From Cyathus striatus (taxonomy: Eukaryota; Basidiomycota; Agaricomycetes; Agaricales; Nidulariaceae), in assembly GCA_025738555.1 (NCBI GenBank), contig JAOVFP010000001.1, positions 2,232,001 through 2,296,000 of the forward strand: a stretch of 64,000 nt of DNA, in the 5' to 3' direction. The notes beneath the pieces are model-generated. The model ran no database searches. It was not told the origin of the DNA and saw only the letters and a list, made by a program, of their open reading frames with translations. Of the stretch, positions 1-10,679 are shown piece after piece. A program made the position numbers and the translations under genes. Numbering within the stretch: position 1 is the stretch's first letter; each line of letters begins with the position of its first letter.

Positions 1-240
1 TATGTGACGCGTGCGAATATGTGTGACAGATGTGACGTATGCGAATTTATGTGACAAATGTGAAGCGTGGGAATATATATGACAGATGTGATGCATGCAA
101 ATTTACATCACAAATGTGAAGCACAGGAATATGTATGACATATGTGATGGGTAGGAGGAATGTGACAAATGTGATGCATGGGAAATTTTTGGAGTGTGGG
201 AATATCTGTGACAGAATGTGACATGTGGGAAGAACTACAT
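1..240. repeat. TGTGACA-rich degenerate array
   Basis: Alternating GTGACA/GTGACG words spaced about 12-20 bp with GTGGGAAT spacers. The same word set, in either orientation, occurs at 6100-6375, 8760-9090, 41040-41720 and 42900-44035. Open frames running through it are by-products of periodicity. Confidence 0.75.
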
Positions 241-285
241 TCATTAGTACCAACATTATGCTTGTATACCCTTGAAAATGCTGCA

Positions 286-715
286 TGATCACCTATGATC
301 ACCTATACATTCACTGGTACTAATAATAAGCTAATATGCCCTTGAAACACTTAATGATCACCTATGATCACCTATATATTCACTAGTACTGATAATAGGC
401 CAATATGCCCTTGAAATGTTTAATGATCACTTATGATCATCTATACATTCACTAGTACTAATAATAAGCTAATACACCCTTGAAATGCTTAATGATCACC
501 TATGATTACCTATATATTTATTAGTAGTAATAATAGACCAATGTGCAGTTGAAAATACTTAATGATCACCTATGATCATCTATATATTCATTAATAGTAA
601 TAATAAATCAATGTGCAACTGAAAACACTTAATGATCACCTATGATCACCTATACACTCATTAGTACCAATAATATGCTAATACACTTTTGAAACACTGT
701 GATCACCCAAGATCA
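286..715. repeat. 69-bp tandem array with TGATCACC words
   Basis: Seven degenerate copies start near 286, 355, 424, 493, 563, 633 and 700. Each carries two TGATCAC words, then CATTCACTAGTACTAATAAT and CCTTGAAA. The array at 5786-6060 is the same repeat family in inverse orientation, so these are subterminal repeats of one transposon subfamily. Confidence 0.85.
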
Positions 716-852
716 CATATACATCCACTAGTACCTCCTAGATTCATTAGTAAATATATAATAGTAGGTGATCAAAAAAAGCCCTGGCTCATTTGATCAG
801 GAGCTCAAAAATCCTGGGCAATTCATGATCAAATTGGCTGACACCCCTCTTG

Positions 853-1361
853 CAGGTGAGGCACTCCATATGAAAGTATGATGCCGCATGCTTTGACACA
901 TGGAAATGGGAAACACTAAATCAGCTTGCCGGGAATGCCAGGTCTCAGACCTAGCCAGGCGCCTATGACATGCTGATGCACAGCGCTGGTACAGTGTGGT
1001 TAGATAGCGGTGCTTGCTGGGAGTCTCGTCCTCATGCCTTTTCCTATGATGCAATAACATGGCTTTGATAATCTATTATTAGAATAGACACACACTTAGC
1101 TCGATCTCTGGCCTTACTGGTAACTATTTCCCACCGATGCCAAGAATAAACTCTGACCTCGATGTCTCTATTCTTAGACACTTGCCTACTTAGGCTAGAA
1201 ATGTCCCTTATTTAGCGCGAATTGTTCCCACGCTAGCTAATGGTCTGGGACCTCTACCTTAGCTACTAAATACAACCCATATATATTATACTGTTTGTAA
1301 GTAGTGTTTAGAATGTAGAAATAATTGTTTTATAGAGGGTAGAAGTATGCTAGGCATATTA
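853..1361. repeat. Low-copy dispersed repeat, copy 1
   Basis: This block is colinear with 20236-20743, sharing for instance GATGCACAGCGCTGGTACAG and ATACTGTTTGTAAGTAG, with scattered C/T and A/G differences. In this copy the left side is replaced by the transposon arm ending at 849. It has no convincing coding potential. It could be part of an LTR or of another non-autonomous element, but I found no decisive terminal motif. Confidence 0.8.
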
Positions 1362-1985
1362 GGGACTTCTGGTAAGGCATGAGGAAACTAAAACAATGAG
1401 TAATATTAAATACTAATTACTTCCCATTGTGTGAGTATGGAATTGGAACTTGGTAGTAAGACCTTTGCTTATTAGACTGAGTAATCATTAAATTTGTAAA
1501 GATACAGACTGGTAATGTGCTTATATTTTATGTAATGTGTAGCACATTTATTTTACATAGATTTGCTATGCACAGCTGCCTTGCAAAGTATTTTTAGAGA
1601 AGATTGACAATATAAATACTTTGGGGTACAGTAAAAAATTGAATCAACTGTTTCTTCATTCGCTAATGTGTATACACTACTTGCTGTCATTACCAACATC
1701 AAAATTATGGCTAGAACAGGACGCAAAAATCAATATAATCCTAACCATAAGTTTGGATTCATGTGTACTTATTGTTTTACCATTGTTAATTTCTCTATGC
1801 CATAGCTCCTATTGATGACATTGCCCCACACATACTTAGGTACTGGAAAATGTGTCTCACTGACAAGAACATACTTCATTACTTGAGAACAGAGCACATG
1901 GATAATACTCGTTAAGGATTAGGGTAAGTTGTGTAACTTCATGTTCACTATTATTCACATTAGATATCAAGCTTACACTTATTAA
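1362..1985. other. AT-rich stretch without a recognised gene
   Basis: I see no domain, tandem array or terminal repeat. It may include the promoter and first exons of the integrase-like gene that follows, but nothing supports a precise start. Confidence 0.4.
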
Positions 1986-4900
1986 ATGAATAGTTTGACC
2001 AGGTTTATTGAAATGCATGAGAAAATGAGGCTTTTTCAAACTCAAAAGCAAAATCATGATGTCAAGAGCATCCAGCCAGCAATGATTCACTTACAAACTC
2101 AGTATCAGTATCCAAAAGCTGGTGCTTGTGAGATAGTGAGTTTGCTATTTCATGAGGAGAACATGGCAGTCTCTAGGTCTGTTTATGTTATTGATGTCAA
2201 ATTTTTCATTCACTTACTATTATGAATTTCAGGCAAATTGTTACATCATACTTTGCTCTCTATGAGCCTGAGCTTGTTCAGCAGCAGCATGCACAAAGGC
2301 TGCATCAAAAGAGGTGGTGGGCTGCTGGTGTGAATGATATAATTGCAGTGGATCAGCATGACAAGCAGAAATACAAATTTGGTCTGAGTTTACATACTGG
2401 CATCAACCCATTTGCTGGAAAGATTCATTGGTTGAAGGTTTGGCATACTAATAGTAACCCTAAGCTTATTCTTGCATATTACCTTGAAACTATTGAGAAT
2501 CTATGGAAAGCCAGACAACCACACTTGACTACATCAAAATCTTTGAGCTCTGACCTTCAGTTCTTTGGCAGAGTGCTTAGATGCTCGCTTAGATACTTGC
2601 TGCTTGGGCAGAATTTCAGTTAACAACTTAACTAATAATCAGAACCCTGTATATTCAGTACTAATATAAGACATTAAATTTTAAACAGATTGTGACAGCA
2701 TTAAGCATGTCATTATTGTATGTTTTAATTCCATCATCCAAAGCAAAGAAATGAATACTTAAAAGCCTGGGTCAATAACATAATACAATATGGTTAAGTA
2801 ATAATCCAATTTCAAATGCGTGTTCGGGCTATTCAAGGTTTAAACAACCATGGGCACAAGTGAAATAAATTTGTAAACATACTAGGCAACAGGCATCCTC
2901 ACAACGTGTTGGGGGCGCCTTCATTGGTATATTATCATATATAAAGATCAAAAGGTAAAAGGTTGGTCAATGGACGCTATGTTCCATTGGTCCGGCAAAG
3001 AATTCACTTGTATATGTGCTCTCTCTCCCATTATGACTGATGTAATGGCAAGTGGCAATAGATTCCGGTTTCATTATCCAAGTATGGAGTAGCTCAAATT
3101 GCAGAATTATGATCTGCAAGGAAATGTCGAGCATACTTGCTGTTTATACTAATATAGTGCTCACTTTAATATTCCATGAAGGAAGTGCCTCTTGTGAAAG
3201 CACTTCATTAAGCCCTTCAAGTGGTACAAGCAATAGTGAGAGTGTATATCTTTATATAAATCTTGATAGTAATACAAGATTTACTGATGAAACTTAATTG
3301 CCAGCATGTTGAAATCGAAGCTGGGGGAGGAATGAATGATCTGGTACAATCCAACGCCATTAGATTTATCAGACAACGACTGATGTGAAGGTGGTGGTGA
3401 GTAGTTAGTTGCTTAAATGCCTTTATAAGAGATCTGAAATTGTATTGCAGGGAAGAAGGGGAAGGCTTTCAATCTGGCATACCTATACTTACCTACTGTG
3501 TACAAATGTATCATATATCACCAATCGTGCTCCTCCTGATGCACTAGCAGTTAATCTATTTAGGATTAATTCCCACTGTATCCCATTACTTAACCTATTT
3601 TAGATACCACTCATAGACCAAGGTAGCGAAATGGTTTAACACTGTTCAAATATGAGATGTACTTGGTCTAACATGGCAACTTGACACATCTAGACAATCA
3701 GTACCAGTAATACCATTAGTGAATCCAGTCCCAGAGTCCCAGAGTTGGGGTGAGTCCCAAGCCGCCAGCTAAAGTATTCTATTCGAGTACATTACCAAGG
3801 GAAGAGTCCAAGGGCTGGGGTTGAGTCCTGCACTGCCAGTCAAAGTATCTGCGTGATACAAACTAAGGGATTCGACACAACGACAATATAATTGGGCTAT
3901 TGATTCCTATACAAATTACAAGTACTAGATAGCTATACCCAGAGAAAATACTATGGAAACGTATTAGTACTTCTACATACTCAGAATAATGCACCCAGTA
4001 CTAGGCTAGGCAATCGCATACCTTCAGGGAAATACTTCAGACTAGAGGACTCTTGGGCTGCTGGTCCCACCAGATACCACAATGCATAGCTATTGCACAG
4101 TCTCTCGAATAACCTGGAATGTCCACATGTCTCTTCTGTGAAATACTGCCACCATGTGGGAAACCACATGCCCCTAGGACTTTGAAACACGCACTGAACA
4201 CTTCCCACAGCACATTGGGTAGTGCCATCAGACACACCAGTACCGGAAACACTGGTATCTGTTATATCCGAGTACTTGGCCAAGAATAGTGCATGTAATA
4301 GTGTGTGTCCTGATGTGTTTCTAATAATAGCATGGCGCAGCACTTGATGCATCTCAGAAACAGAGCATGTCCTCATGGATTCTCATATGGAGGGTCAACC
4401 ATACCTCTTTGACTGTATGGTTCCCCTAGGACTTTATGACATATTATTTATTATACCTATCCCATTGCGCATGAGACCACTGCCATGTAATTAAATATAT
4501 AAGTAGTTACACATACCTTTAGAATACCTTAAGCACCGCACTGGCTGTACTTCTGTTCTCACAGTAAAGTACGTTCTGAATCTGATATTGGAATTCCAAG
4601 TACAATTTTGAAGTCTGAGATCTGATTTGAGAGTACTGAAAGCAATCACATAACCACTAAATACATTGTTCATCTTACTATACTTGAAAACCTTGTGCCC
4701 TCGAACTTAAATATAAATCTAACTTGAACTTTATGTTCTTTGTTGGTGGTGTTAAAAATACGTAAATAAACATACTCTAAAGTTAGTCTTATCACCTACC
4801 TATCGCTTTAATGTGCTAAAATTCACGAAGATTACAATTTAACAGTGTGAGTGAAGTATTTAACGAGATAAGCTGGATGGGCACAAAACAAATAGTAGTT

Positions 4901-5450
4901 TTATATGTTTTACTGTCATTTTCATACTTACTTTTGAAATTGGACTATCAATTATACTTCTTGTATTATGTTATCGACCCAGGCTTTTAATTATTCATTT
5001 TTATATTGTAGATGTACTTAATGTCTATACTGTTGTACCCTGTTCAAAATTTAATGTCTTACATTGGTACTCAAATATACAGGGTTCTAATTATTAATTA
5101 AGTTGTTGGCTGAAATTTTGCCCGAACAGCAAGTACCTAAGCAAGCATCTAAGTGCTCTGCCAAAGAGCCAAAGGTCAGAGCTCAAAGATTTTGACATAG
5201 TCAAGTGTGGTTGTCTGGATTTCCATAAGAATCTTGGTGGTAAGCCCTTTAAAATTTTGTTCAGATTGGCCATTATTGATAGATATATGTAGTGATGCCT
5301 CTGGTTACTCAGAGTGACCCTTGCTCCGAAAATTTTGGACTTGCCAATGGACATACATTTCTTTGTCACCTTCATGATCCTGCACTTCAGGGAACACTAC
5401 TATATAATTTAGAGTTGATTATAAAATTCAGCACTTATTCTTAAGAACAT
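1986..5450 (+). pseudogene. Integrase-core (DDE) transposase-like gene, split by an insertion
   Basis: A first exon with a helical segment ending MAVSR joins across a short intron (about 2178-2233) to QIVTSYFALYEPEL. The core then follows: WWAAGVNDIIAVDQHDK with a probable first catalytic Asp, and the tract GINPFAGKIHWLKVWHTNSNP. The frame stops making sense at 2502, where a 2.7 kb element is inserted. It resumes at 5235 as LGV, crosses a 50-nt intron, and continues MPLVTQSDPCSENFGLANGH with the second Asp. After about 5400 the similarity fades and the expected third acidic residue is not seen. This matches the fungal proteins carrying an integrase catalytic core that I know from Agaricomycetes, so it was probably a transposase or a domesticated relative. 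It is interrupted and 3'-truncated, hence a pseudogene. Confidence 0.6.
2503..5226. mobile_element. 2.7 kb TIR element inserted in the integrase-like gene
   Basis: The ends are about 190-bp terminal inverted repeats (2503-2695 and 5033-5226) starting ATGGAAAKCCAGACAACCAC. They are flanked by 8-bp repeats, GAGAATCT at 2495 and AAGAATCT at 5227, with one mismatch. Removing the element and one copy restores an uninterrupted exon and a clean splice donor in the host gene, which confirms the limits. An 8-bp duplication fits hAT or KDZ elements, but the TIR is longer than usual for hAT. I recognise no transposase inside; the largest open frame (3981-4376, minus) has no known domain. Confidence 0.8.
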
Positions 5451-5715
5451 CTGATGAAATAGGAAGGATTTTATATGAAATGATTTGATTAACTATAGTT
5501 GTGTTTGGGAGAATATTGGAAACACTGATTAAAAGAGAGTAAGTACTGGTGTAACCCAAAGGGTGTTCTAATAAAAACAAAAATGGCATTAAATTAGCTG
5601 TTAGAGATTAGCCATTAAAGTTGAATTTATAAGTGAACAAAAGTAATCATTGAATGATACTAGTAGCAAATTGGGTTAGTATTAGTTACTACTACTGTAT
5701 CATTTCAATCAAAAG

Positions 5716-5775
5716 TTTGGTCATGCATCACAGGGTCTCTGAACAGAACAAATTCAAGCATTGGCAAGCATCTCA
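5716..5775. mobile_element. Fragment of the mariner-like MITE family
   Basis: GGTCATGCATCACAGGG and TGAACAGAACA match the interior of the intact MITEs at 21189 and 32195, but the TIR itself is missing. The fragment abuts the 69-bp array that follows. Confidence 0.45.
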
Positions 5776-5785
5776 GAGAACATTG

Positions 5786-6060
5786 GATCATAAGTGATCA
5801 ATGAATGTTTCAATGGGATATTAGCTAATTATTTTTACTGACAATTGTTCATATGATCATAAGTGATCATTAAGTGTTTCAAAGGAATATTCATCTATTA
5901 TTACTAGATCTACTGGTGATCATCAGTGATCATTGAGTATTTCAATAGAGGATTTGCTTATTATTCATACAAATGATTATTCAGGTGATCATAGGTAATC
6001 ATTAAGTGTTTCAAGGGCATATTCACATATTACTAGATGCAATGGTAATCATAAGTGATT
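5786..6060. repeat. 69-bp tandem array, inverted relative of 286-715
   Basis: Five copies start near 5786, 5855, 5918, 5987 and 6047. Each carries GATCATAAGTGATCATTAAG followed by a TTTCAA..ATATT tract. This is the reverse complement of the array at 286-715. With 6100-6375 it forms the left arm of a GTGTCAGCC-type element, but the terminal GTGTCAGCC is not present upstream. Confidence 0.8.
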
Positions 6061-6099
6061 ATTAAGCATTGGTAAACATAATTACTATCAAAGTGGGCA

Positions 6100-6375
6100 T
6101 CACAACCATGATTGTCACAGTCATGCCTGTCACATATTTCCTATATGTCATGCCTGTCACAATTTTCACAAATGTCACACCTTTATTATCTGTCACACCT
6201 GTCACGCTATTCCCATATGTCACATTTGTCACGCTCTTCTCATATGTCGCACATGTCACACCTTTCCTATATATCACATACATGTCATGCTCTTCTCAAG
6301 TGTCACACCTGTCACATCTTTCTTACATGTCTCATTTGTTACATTTTCTCATGTTTCACACCTGTTACACCTTTG
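6100..6375. repeat. TGTCACA-rich degenerate array
   Basis: Repeated CTGTCACA/CATGTCACA words with TTTCCTATATG-type spacers, the inverse of the array at 1-240. The order relative to the 69-bp array mirrors the right arm at 1-849. Confidence 0.75.
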
Positions 6376-6790
6376 TGATATGTAACAAATATGAAGCAAA
6401 AATAAAGCAAGTACTACAACAAGTTGAAGTAAGCATGAAGGTGCAAAAAATATATGAAGCAAATTCTACAACTGAATAAAGCAAACATGAAGCAGTTTTG
6501 AAGCATGTACAGTATATATGAAGCAAGTACTGCAACATGTCGAAACAATCATGAAGCAAATACTGCAATGGATTGAAGTAATTTTTAAGCATGTACATGA
6601 TATATATGAAGCAAGCATGATACAAATACTACAACAGGATGAAGCAAATACTGCAATGGGTTGAAGTAATGTTGAAGCATGTACAGGAAATATATAAAGC
6701 AAGTCTGCAACAGGTTGAAGCAAACATGAAGCAAATACTGCAATGGGTTGAAGCAATATTGAAGCAATTCCTACCACAGGGTGAAGCAAA
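6376..6790. repeat. GAAGCAAATACTGCAA-type degenerate array
   Basis: Recurrent units of GAAGCAAATACTGCAA, GGGTTGAAGCAA and GAAGCATGTACA. The spacing is irregular with higher-order copies of about 70-90 bp. Open frames on both strands are artefacts of the repeat. The KDZ element begins at its right edge. Confidence 0.65.
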
Positions 6791-6814
6791 TATGCAGTAC
6801 TTTACACTCCCCCC

Positions 6815-7150
6815 CCCACTCCGGGTGGACTCCAGGTGAACCCAATATAGTCCAGATATTCCAGATGGACTCCAGCTTGTTCAGCTGGAGTCTGGGTGGA
6901 GTCCTGGTGGAATGAATATTGTCTGGATGGAGTCCTGATGGAATGGATATTGTCCTGGTGGCATCCTGTTGGAATATATGGAGTCCTGATAGAGTCTGTA
7001 TTTTCCACTGGGTCCTGATATCTTAGGTGTGTTCTTAAGTAAGGGTTCAGGACTCCAGGTGGACTCCAGGTGGACTCTGGGTGGACTTCACAAGCATAAT
7101 AATAATATAAGGGATCAGGACTCCAGGTGAATTCCAGGTGGACTTAACAA
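6815..7150. repeat. Subterminal TCCAGGTGGAC repeats, left end of KDZ element
   Basis: Irregular copies of CTCCAGGTGGACTCC and GAGTCCTGGTGGAAT next to the C-tract of the TIR. Matching words, inverted, lie at 14585-14880. They are probable transposase-binding sites by analogy with other DNA transposons. Confidence 0.75.
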
Positions 7151-8153
7151 GAAATGTAGGTGTTTTATAGGGTCTCAATTAATTCTCATACACATTTTCC
7201 CACACATCTCAGCATTGATAACAGCAATCTATTATCTCCCTACCACATCTCTATTACCACTTGGTTGTCATGCCAACATGATGTGGCTAAGTACTTCCAT
7301 TATTATTACACTTAGAGGCATTATTACTATAATCATTAATATTACTATTACCTATTACATTTTTCACACCATATATAAAAATATTACATAGAAATTATAT
7401 TTCAGTACCATTATCAAGTTCTAGATCTTCACTAATAATGCTAAAATTTTGGCTGTTCTGCCATTTTATTACATGTTGAGTATGATGAAAGATCATAGAA
7501 TGTATGAACCAATTAAAGTTGCTTGGAGTCATGTGTTTCATTATAGATTCAAATCCACCAAGCCATGAGTTTAGCTGTTCACAGGCTTGTGTATTGAATG
7601 CTCATTTGTAATATCTTTCACCATCTCTATCTTGTGCTATGTAAACAAGATTTGGTGCAGAACCATCTTGAGGTGCAGGATTACACCACTTCCTACAAAG
7701 GTAATCATCTGAGCGATGATTTGTATAGTGATACCCAGACACTACAAAGTGGCTGCTACCTTTAAACCAATATACCCAACTTCCATTTGCAACTGCTGTT
7801 CTAAGAACCTTACATGCCTTATCAATACATATATAATCTGGTCTTGATTTTTCATTAGGAAAAACATCTTTCAAGAACTTAAGTATATTGGTTGCTGACT
7901 CTGACTTCACAAACTTTGTCCATGCAATTACAGCACCACATGGAGCACATATTGTCTCTACACAATAATAGCGAGAGGTGCTAAAATAATGTTTTTTGTT
8001 TGAAATTTCATTATCTGACTCATCATGATGCTGCTGAACATGTCTCCTTCTGGTTTTATTCCAAGGTAGATTTTCAGCTGGTTTACAAAGCATTCTTCAT
8101 GCACCATTTAAGTAGTCTGAAATATGTTCTAAGTTATATTTATGCCACATTTT

Positions 8154-9178
8154 GAGGTCATTACACTCCTCCATGAAATCATGTAGACTCCATGTAGATT
8201 CCACCTGGACTCTACTTGGACTTCACTTGGACTCTACTTGGACTCTACTTGGACTTCACCTGGACTTTACATATAGAAAATAATAGACTCTACATAGACT
8301 TCAGGTGGACTCCAGGTGTGAGCTGGACTGCACCTGGAGTCCGCTGGACTCAAGCAACTGGACTCCACCTGGACTCCACCTGGATTCTACCTGGACTCTA
8401 CCTGGACTCTACCTGGACTTAAGTAAATTCAAGCACCTAGACTGAACCTGGACTCTACATGGACTCTACCTGGACTCTACCTGGACTCTACCTGGACTTT
8501 AGTAAACTCGAGTTCAGTAGAGTCCAGGTAGTTCATGTAGAGTCTAGGTAGAGTCCAGATAGAGTCCAGTTGCTTAAACTCAGGCACTTGAGTTCAGTAG
8601 AGTTCAGGTGGAGTCCACCTGAACTCTACCTGGACTCAAGCAATCAGACTCTACCTAGACTCTACATGGACTCTACCTGGACTCTACCTGGTCTCCACTG
8701 AACTCAAGTGTATAAGCTGTACCTAGACTCTATTGTCATAGTTGTAATGTGTTTCCCACAGTCATCATACTTGTCACACATGTGTGAAAGTATGACATGT
8801 TGGAAAATGTTGGAAAAGTGTGACATATTGAAAAATGTTAGAAAAAGTGTGGTGCCTAAGCTGTATGTAGACTCTATTGTTACATGTGTGTGAAAGTGTG
8901 ACATGTTGGAAAAAGCGTGACATGTGTGACAAGCGTGGGAAAAGTGTGACATGTTCGAAAAGTGTGGCAAGTGTGATGATTGTGATATGTGACATTTTTC
9001 GAACATGTCACACTTTTCCCACGCTTGTCACACACATGTCACGCTTTTTCCAACATGTCACACTTTCACACACATGTAACAATAGAGTCTACATACAGCT
9101 TAGGCACTTGAGTTCAGTGGAGTCCAGGTAGAGTCCAGGTGGAGTCCACCTGATCTCGTGGAGGAGTGAAATATACAG
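8154..9178. mobile_element. 1.0 kb MITE nested in the KDZ transposase gene
   Basis: The ends are GAGGTCATTACACTCCTCCA and, outward, GGAGTGAAATATACAG, related to the host element's own ends. The flanks are CACATTTT (8146-8153) and CACATTTC (9179-9186), an 8-bp duplication with one mismatch. Deleting the element plus one copy restores the KDZ reading frame exactly. The interior is made of CTGGACTCTAC-type repeats in both orientations plus a long hairpin. It has no coding capacity, so it is a non-autonomous derivative of the same transposon group. Confidence 0.85.
8852..9107. repeat. Near-perfect 256-bp hairpin
   Basis: The left arm 8852-8961 and right arm 8996-9107 are reverse complements apart from one 2-bp indel, with a 34-bp spacer. 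The arms start GTGCCTAAGCTGTATGTAG and contain the TGTGACA words seen in the other transposon family. A transcript through it would fold into a stem of about 110 bp. Confidence 0.9.
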
Positions 9179-10679
9179 CACATTTCCTGGTGCTCATTGC
9201 AAGCTTGTGTATTATTTATCTTTTGATTTGGACAGTCATGAACATGACATCTTGCTCCAAATTCCTGGTTATGAACATCACAAAATACACCTCCTCTATG
9301 GTTTACAAGTGTATTGGAACAATTGTCATATGCACAGTGCTTAAAATATATATTAGTATAATATTACTTATATTTAGTTGTGCATTACCTGTGGTCCCAT
9401 AACAATCCCATCAATTACTACCATTTTAACTGTTGCACTCTCATGTGGTAGTGAGTCTTGAGTTTCTCTGTAAGGCTGTGTACACTCTGAGCAACTGTGA
9501 CCATGTGATGTACATATATTTCCATTTTCACCCAACTTTGCAAATGCTTCTTCTGTTAATCCAGTAATTGAAAGTCCATCAAGACCAATAAAATTAACAT
9601 CAGATGCTGTAGCAACCATGCATATTGATTCATGTATAAAAGCCTGCCAGACTTGTCTGTAACTTATTTCCTTTCCATTTCCAAAACTATTGTTCCAATA
9701 TTCAGTATAGGCTGCAGCAGATGCATGAAAACTATAAATACCATTCAGAACACTTTGGGAAAATGCTCTATCTACCCATAGATTTTGTTCTACTTTCAAA
9801 TATTTAGCAGAGTTTAAATGAACCTTGTAATATCCCTGTGTTTCATCATGGGCACATTCATGCACTGCAGAATATAATGTTTTACATATTTTACAAACAC
9901 CTGATACCACATAAGCATATTCAGATATTTTTGAGCCTTTAATTAATGTTGCTGTAGGTATATCTCTAATTTTAGTATGCACACGTAATGCCCGTCCTTT
10001 CCAACTCAGTGTCTCACACTCTGCAGTTATAGGACATATTATATGAACAAGATCAATACTGGCATGTGATACAGGTTTCAGTTGTTCTTCAAAAACTTTT
10101 CTCTCCTTGTTGAAGGGATACAACTTCAGAAGCCTTGCCATTTTGTCTAGTTTAAGACTCAACAAAATAGATCTACCCTTTTCAGTTGTGTACTTAGTAA
10201 TTTCATCATCTTCAAAGAGATCATCTGAGTCCTTGCCAATTTTTTCCTGGATAGCTCTAGCAAGTAACCTAATCCATGCAGTTGCATCAACATTTTTTTC
10301 TCCCTTTAACTTTGCATTCTGCTGTCTTGCATGCAGACTTAAAAGATCAACATTATCAATTATAGAGAACAATATAAGTAATGTGGCAGAAAGTGTGATA
10401 TTGGAGCCAAAATTTGAGAGTATAAATTCACTGAATACATCAAATGGAATGTTAGGAAATGGTTGTTCTTTTGCTGCAATTACTGGTTGAATAAAAATAA
10501 ATAGAGCCAATATTGCACTTGGAAACCATTGAAATAGCCAGATTATTAAATGTTGAGTAATTTCTGGCATTAATATAGCCCATATCCAGGTTATACACCA
10601 CAGATATATCTTAAAAGTTGCAGCCCAACTGAAAATTTACATTGTAAACTATTACAATTTGATTTCAATATACTTACTT

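Larger units (their letters stand above)
1..849. mobile_element. Right arm of a GTGTCAGCC-type DNA transposon, cut by the window edge
   Basis: The arm reads, from inside to outside, a TGTGACA-rich array, a 69-bp tandem array, about 100 bp of single-copy sequence, and the terminus TTGGCTGACACCCCTC. The same terminal sequence, inverted, starts the complete element at 40231, whose boundaries are fixed by a 7-bp target duplication. The element body must lie to the left of the window. The flank from 853 is a repeat that also exists without this element at 20236, which supports the right boundary. No coding sequence is visible in this part. The superfamily is unknown. Confidence 0.7.
7395..10570 (-). 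pseudogene. KDZ-type transposase with CxC5/CxC6-like cysteine clusters
   Basis: Exon 1 (10570-9389) encodes a hydrophobic N-terminus, then Cys motifs such as GVCKICKTLY with CAHDE, and near its end HGHSCSECTQPY followed by VVIDGIVMGPQ. A 49-nt intron leads to HCAYDNC, GGVFCDVH and ARCHVHDCPNQ (from 9339), which I read as a CxC6-like cluster. The frame is interrupted by a MITE (8154-9178). It resumes in frame and gives YCVETICAPCGAVIAWTKF, PDYICIDKACKVL, CRKWCNPAPQDGSAPNLV and, after a stop, NTQACEQLNSWLGGFES, ending with TAA at 7395. In-frame TGA codons at 8097-8099 and 7602-7604 sit where Arg (CGA) fits. The family is associated with KDZ DNA transposases. This copy is dead through two nonsense changes and one insertion. 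Confidence 0.75.
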
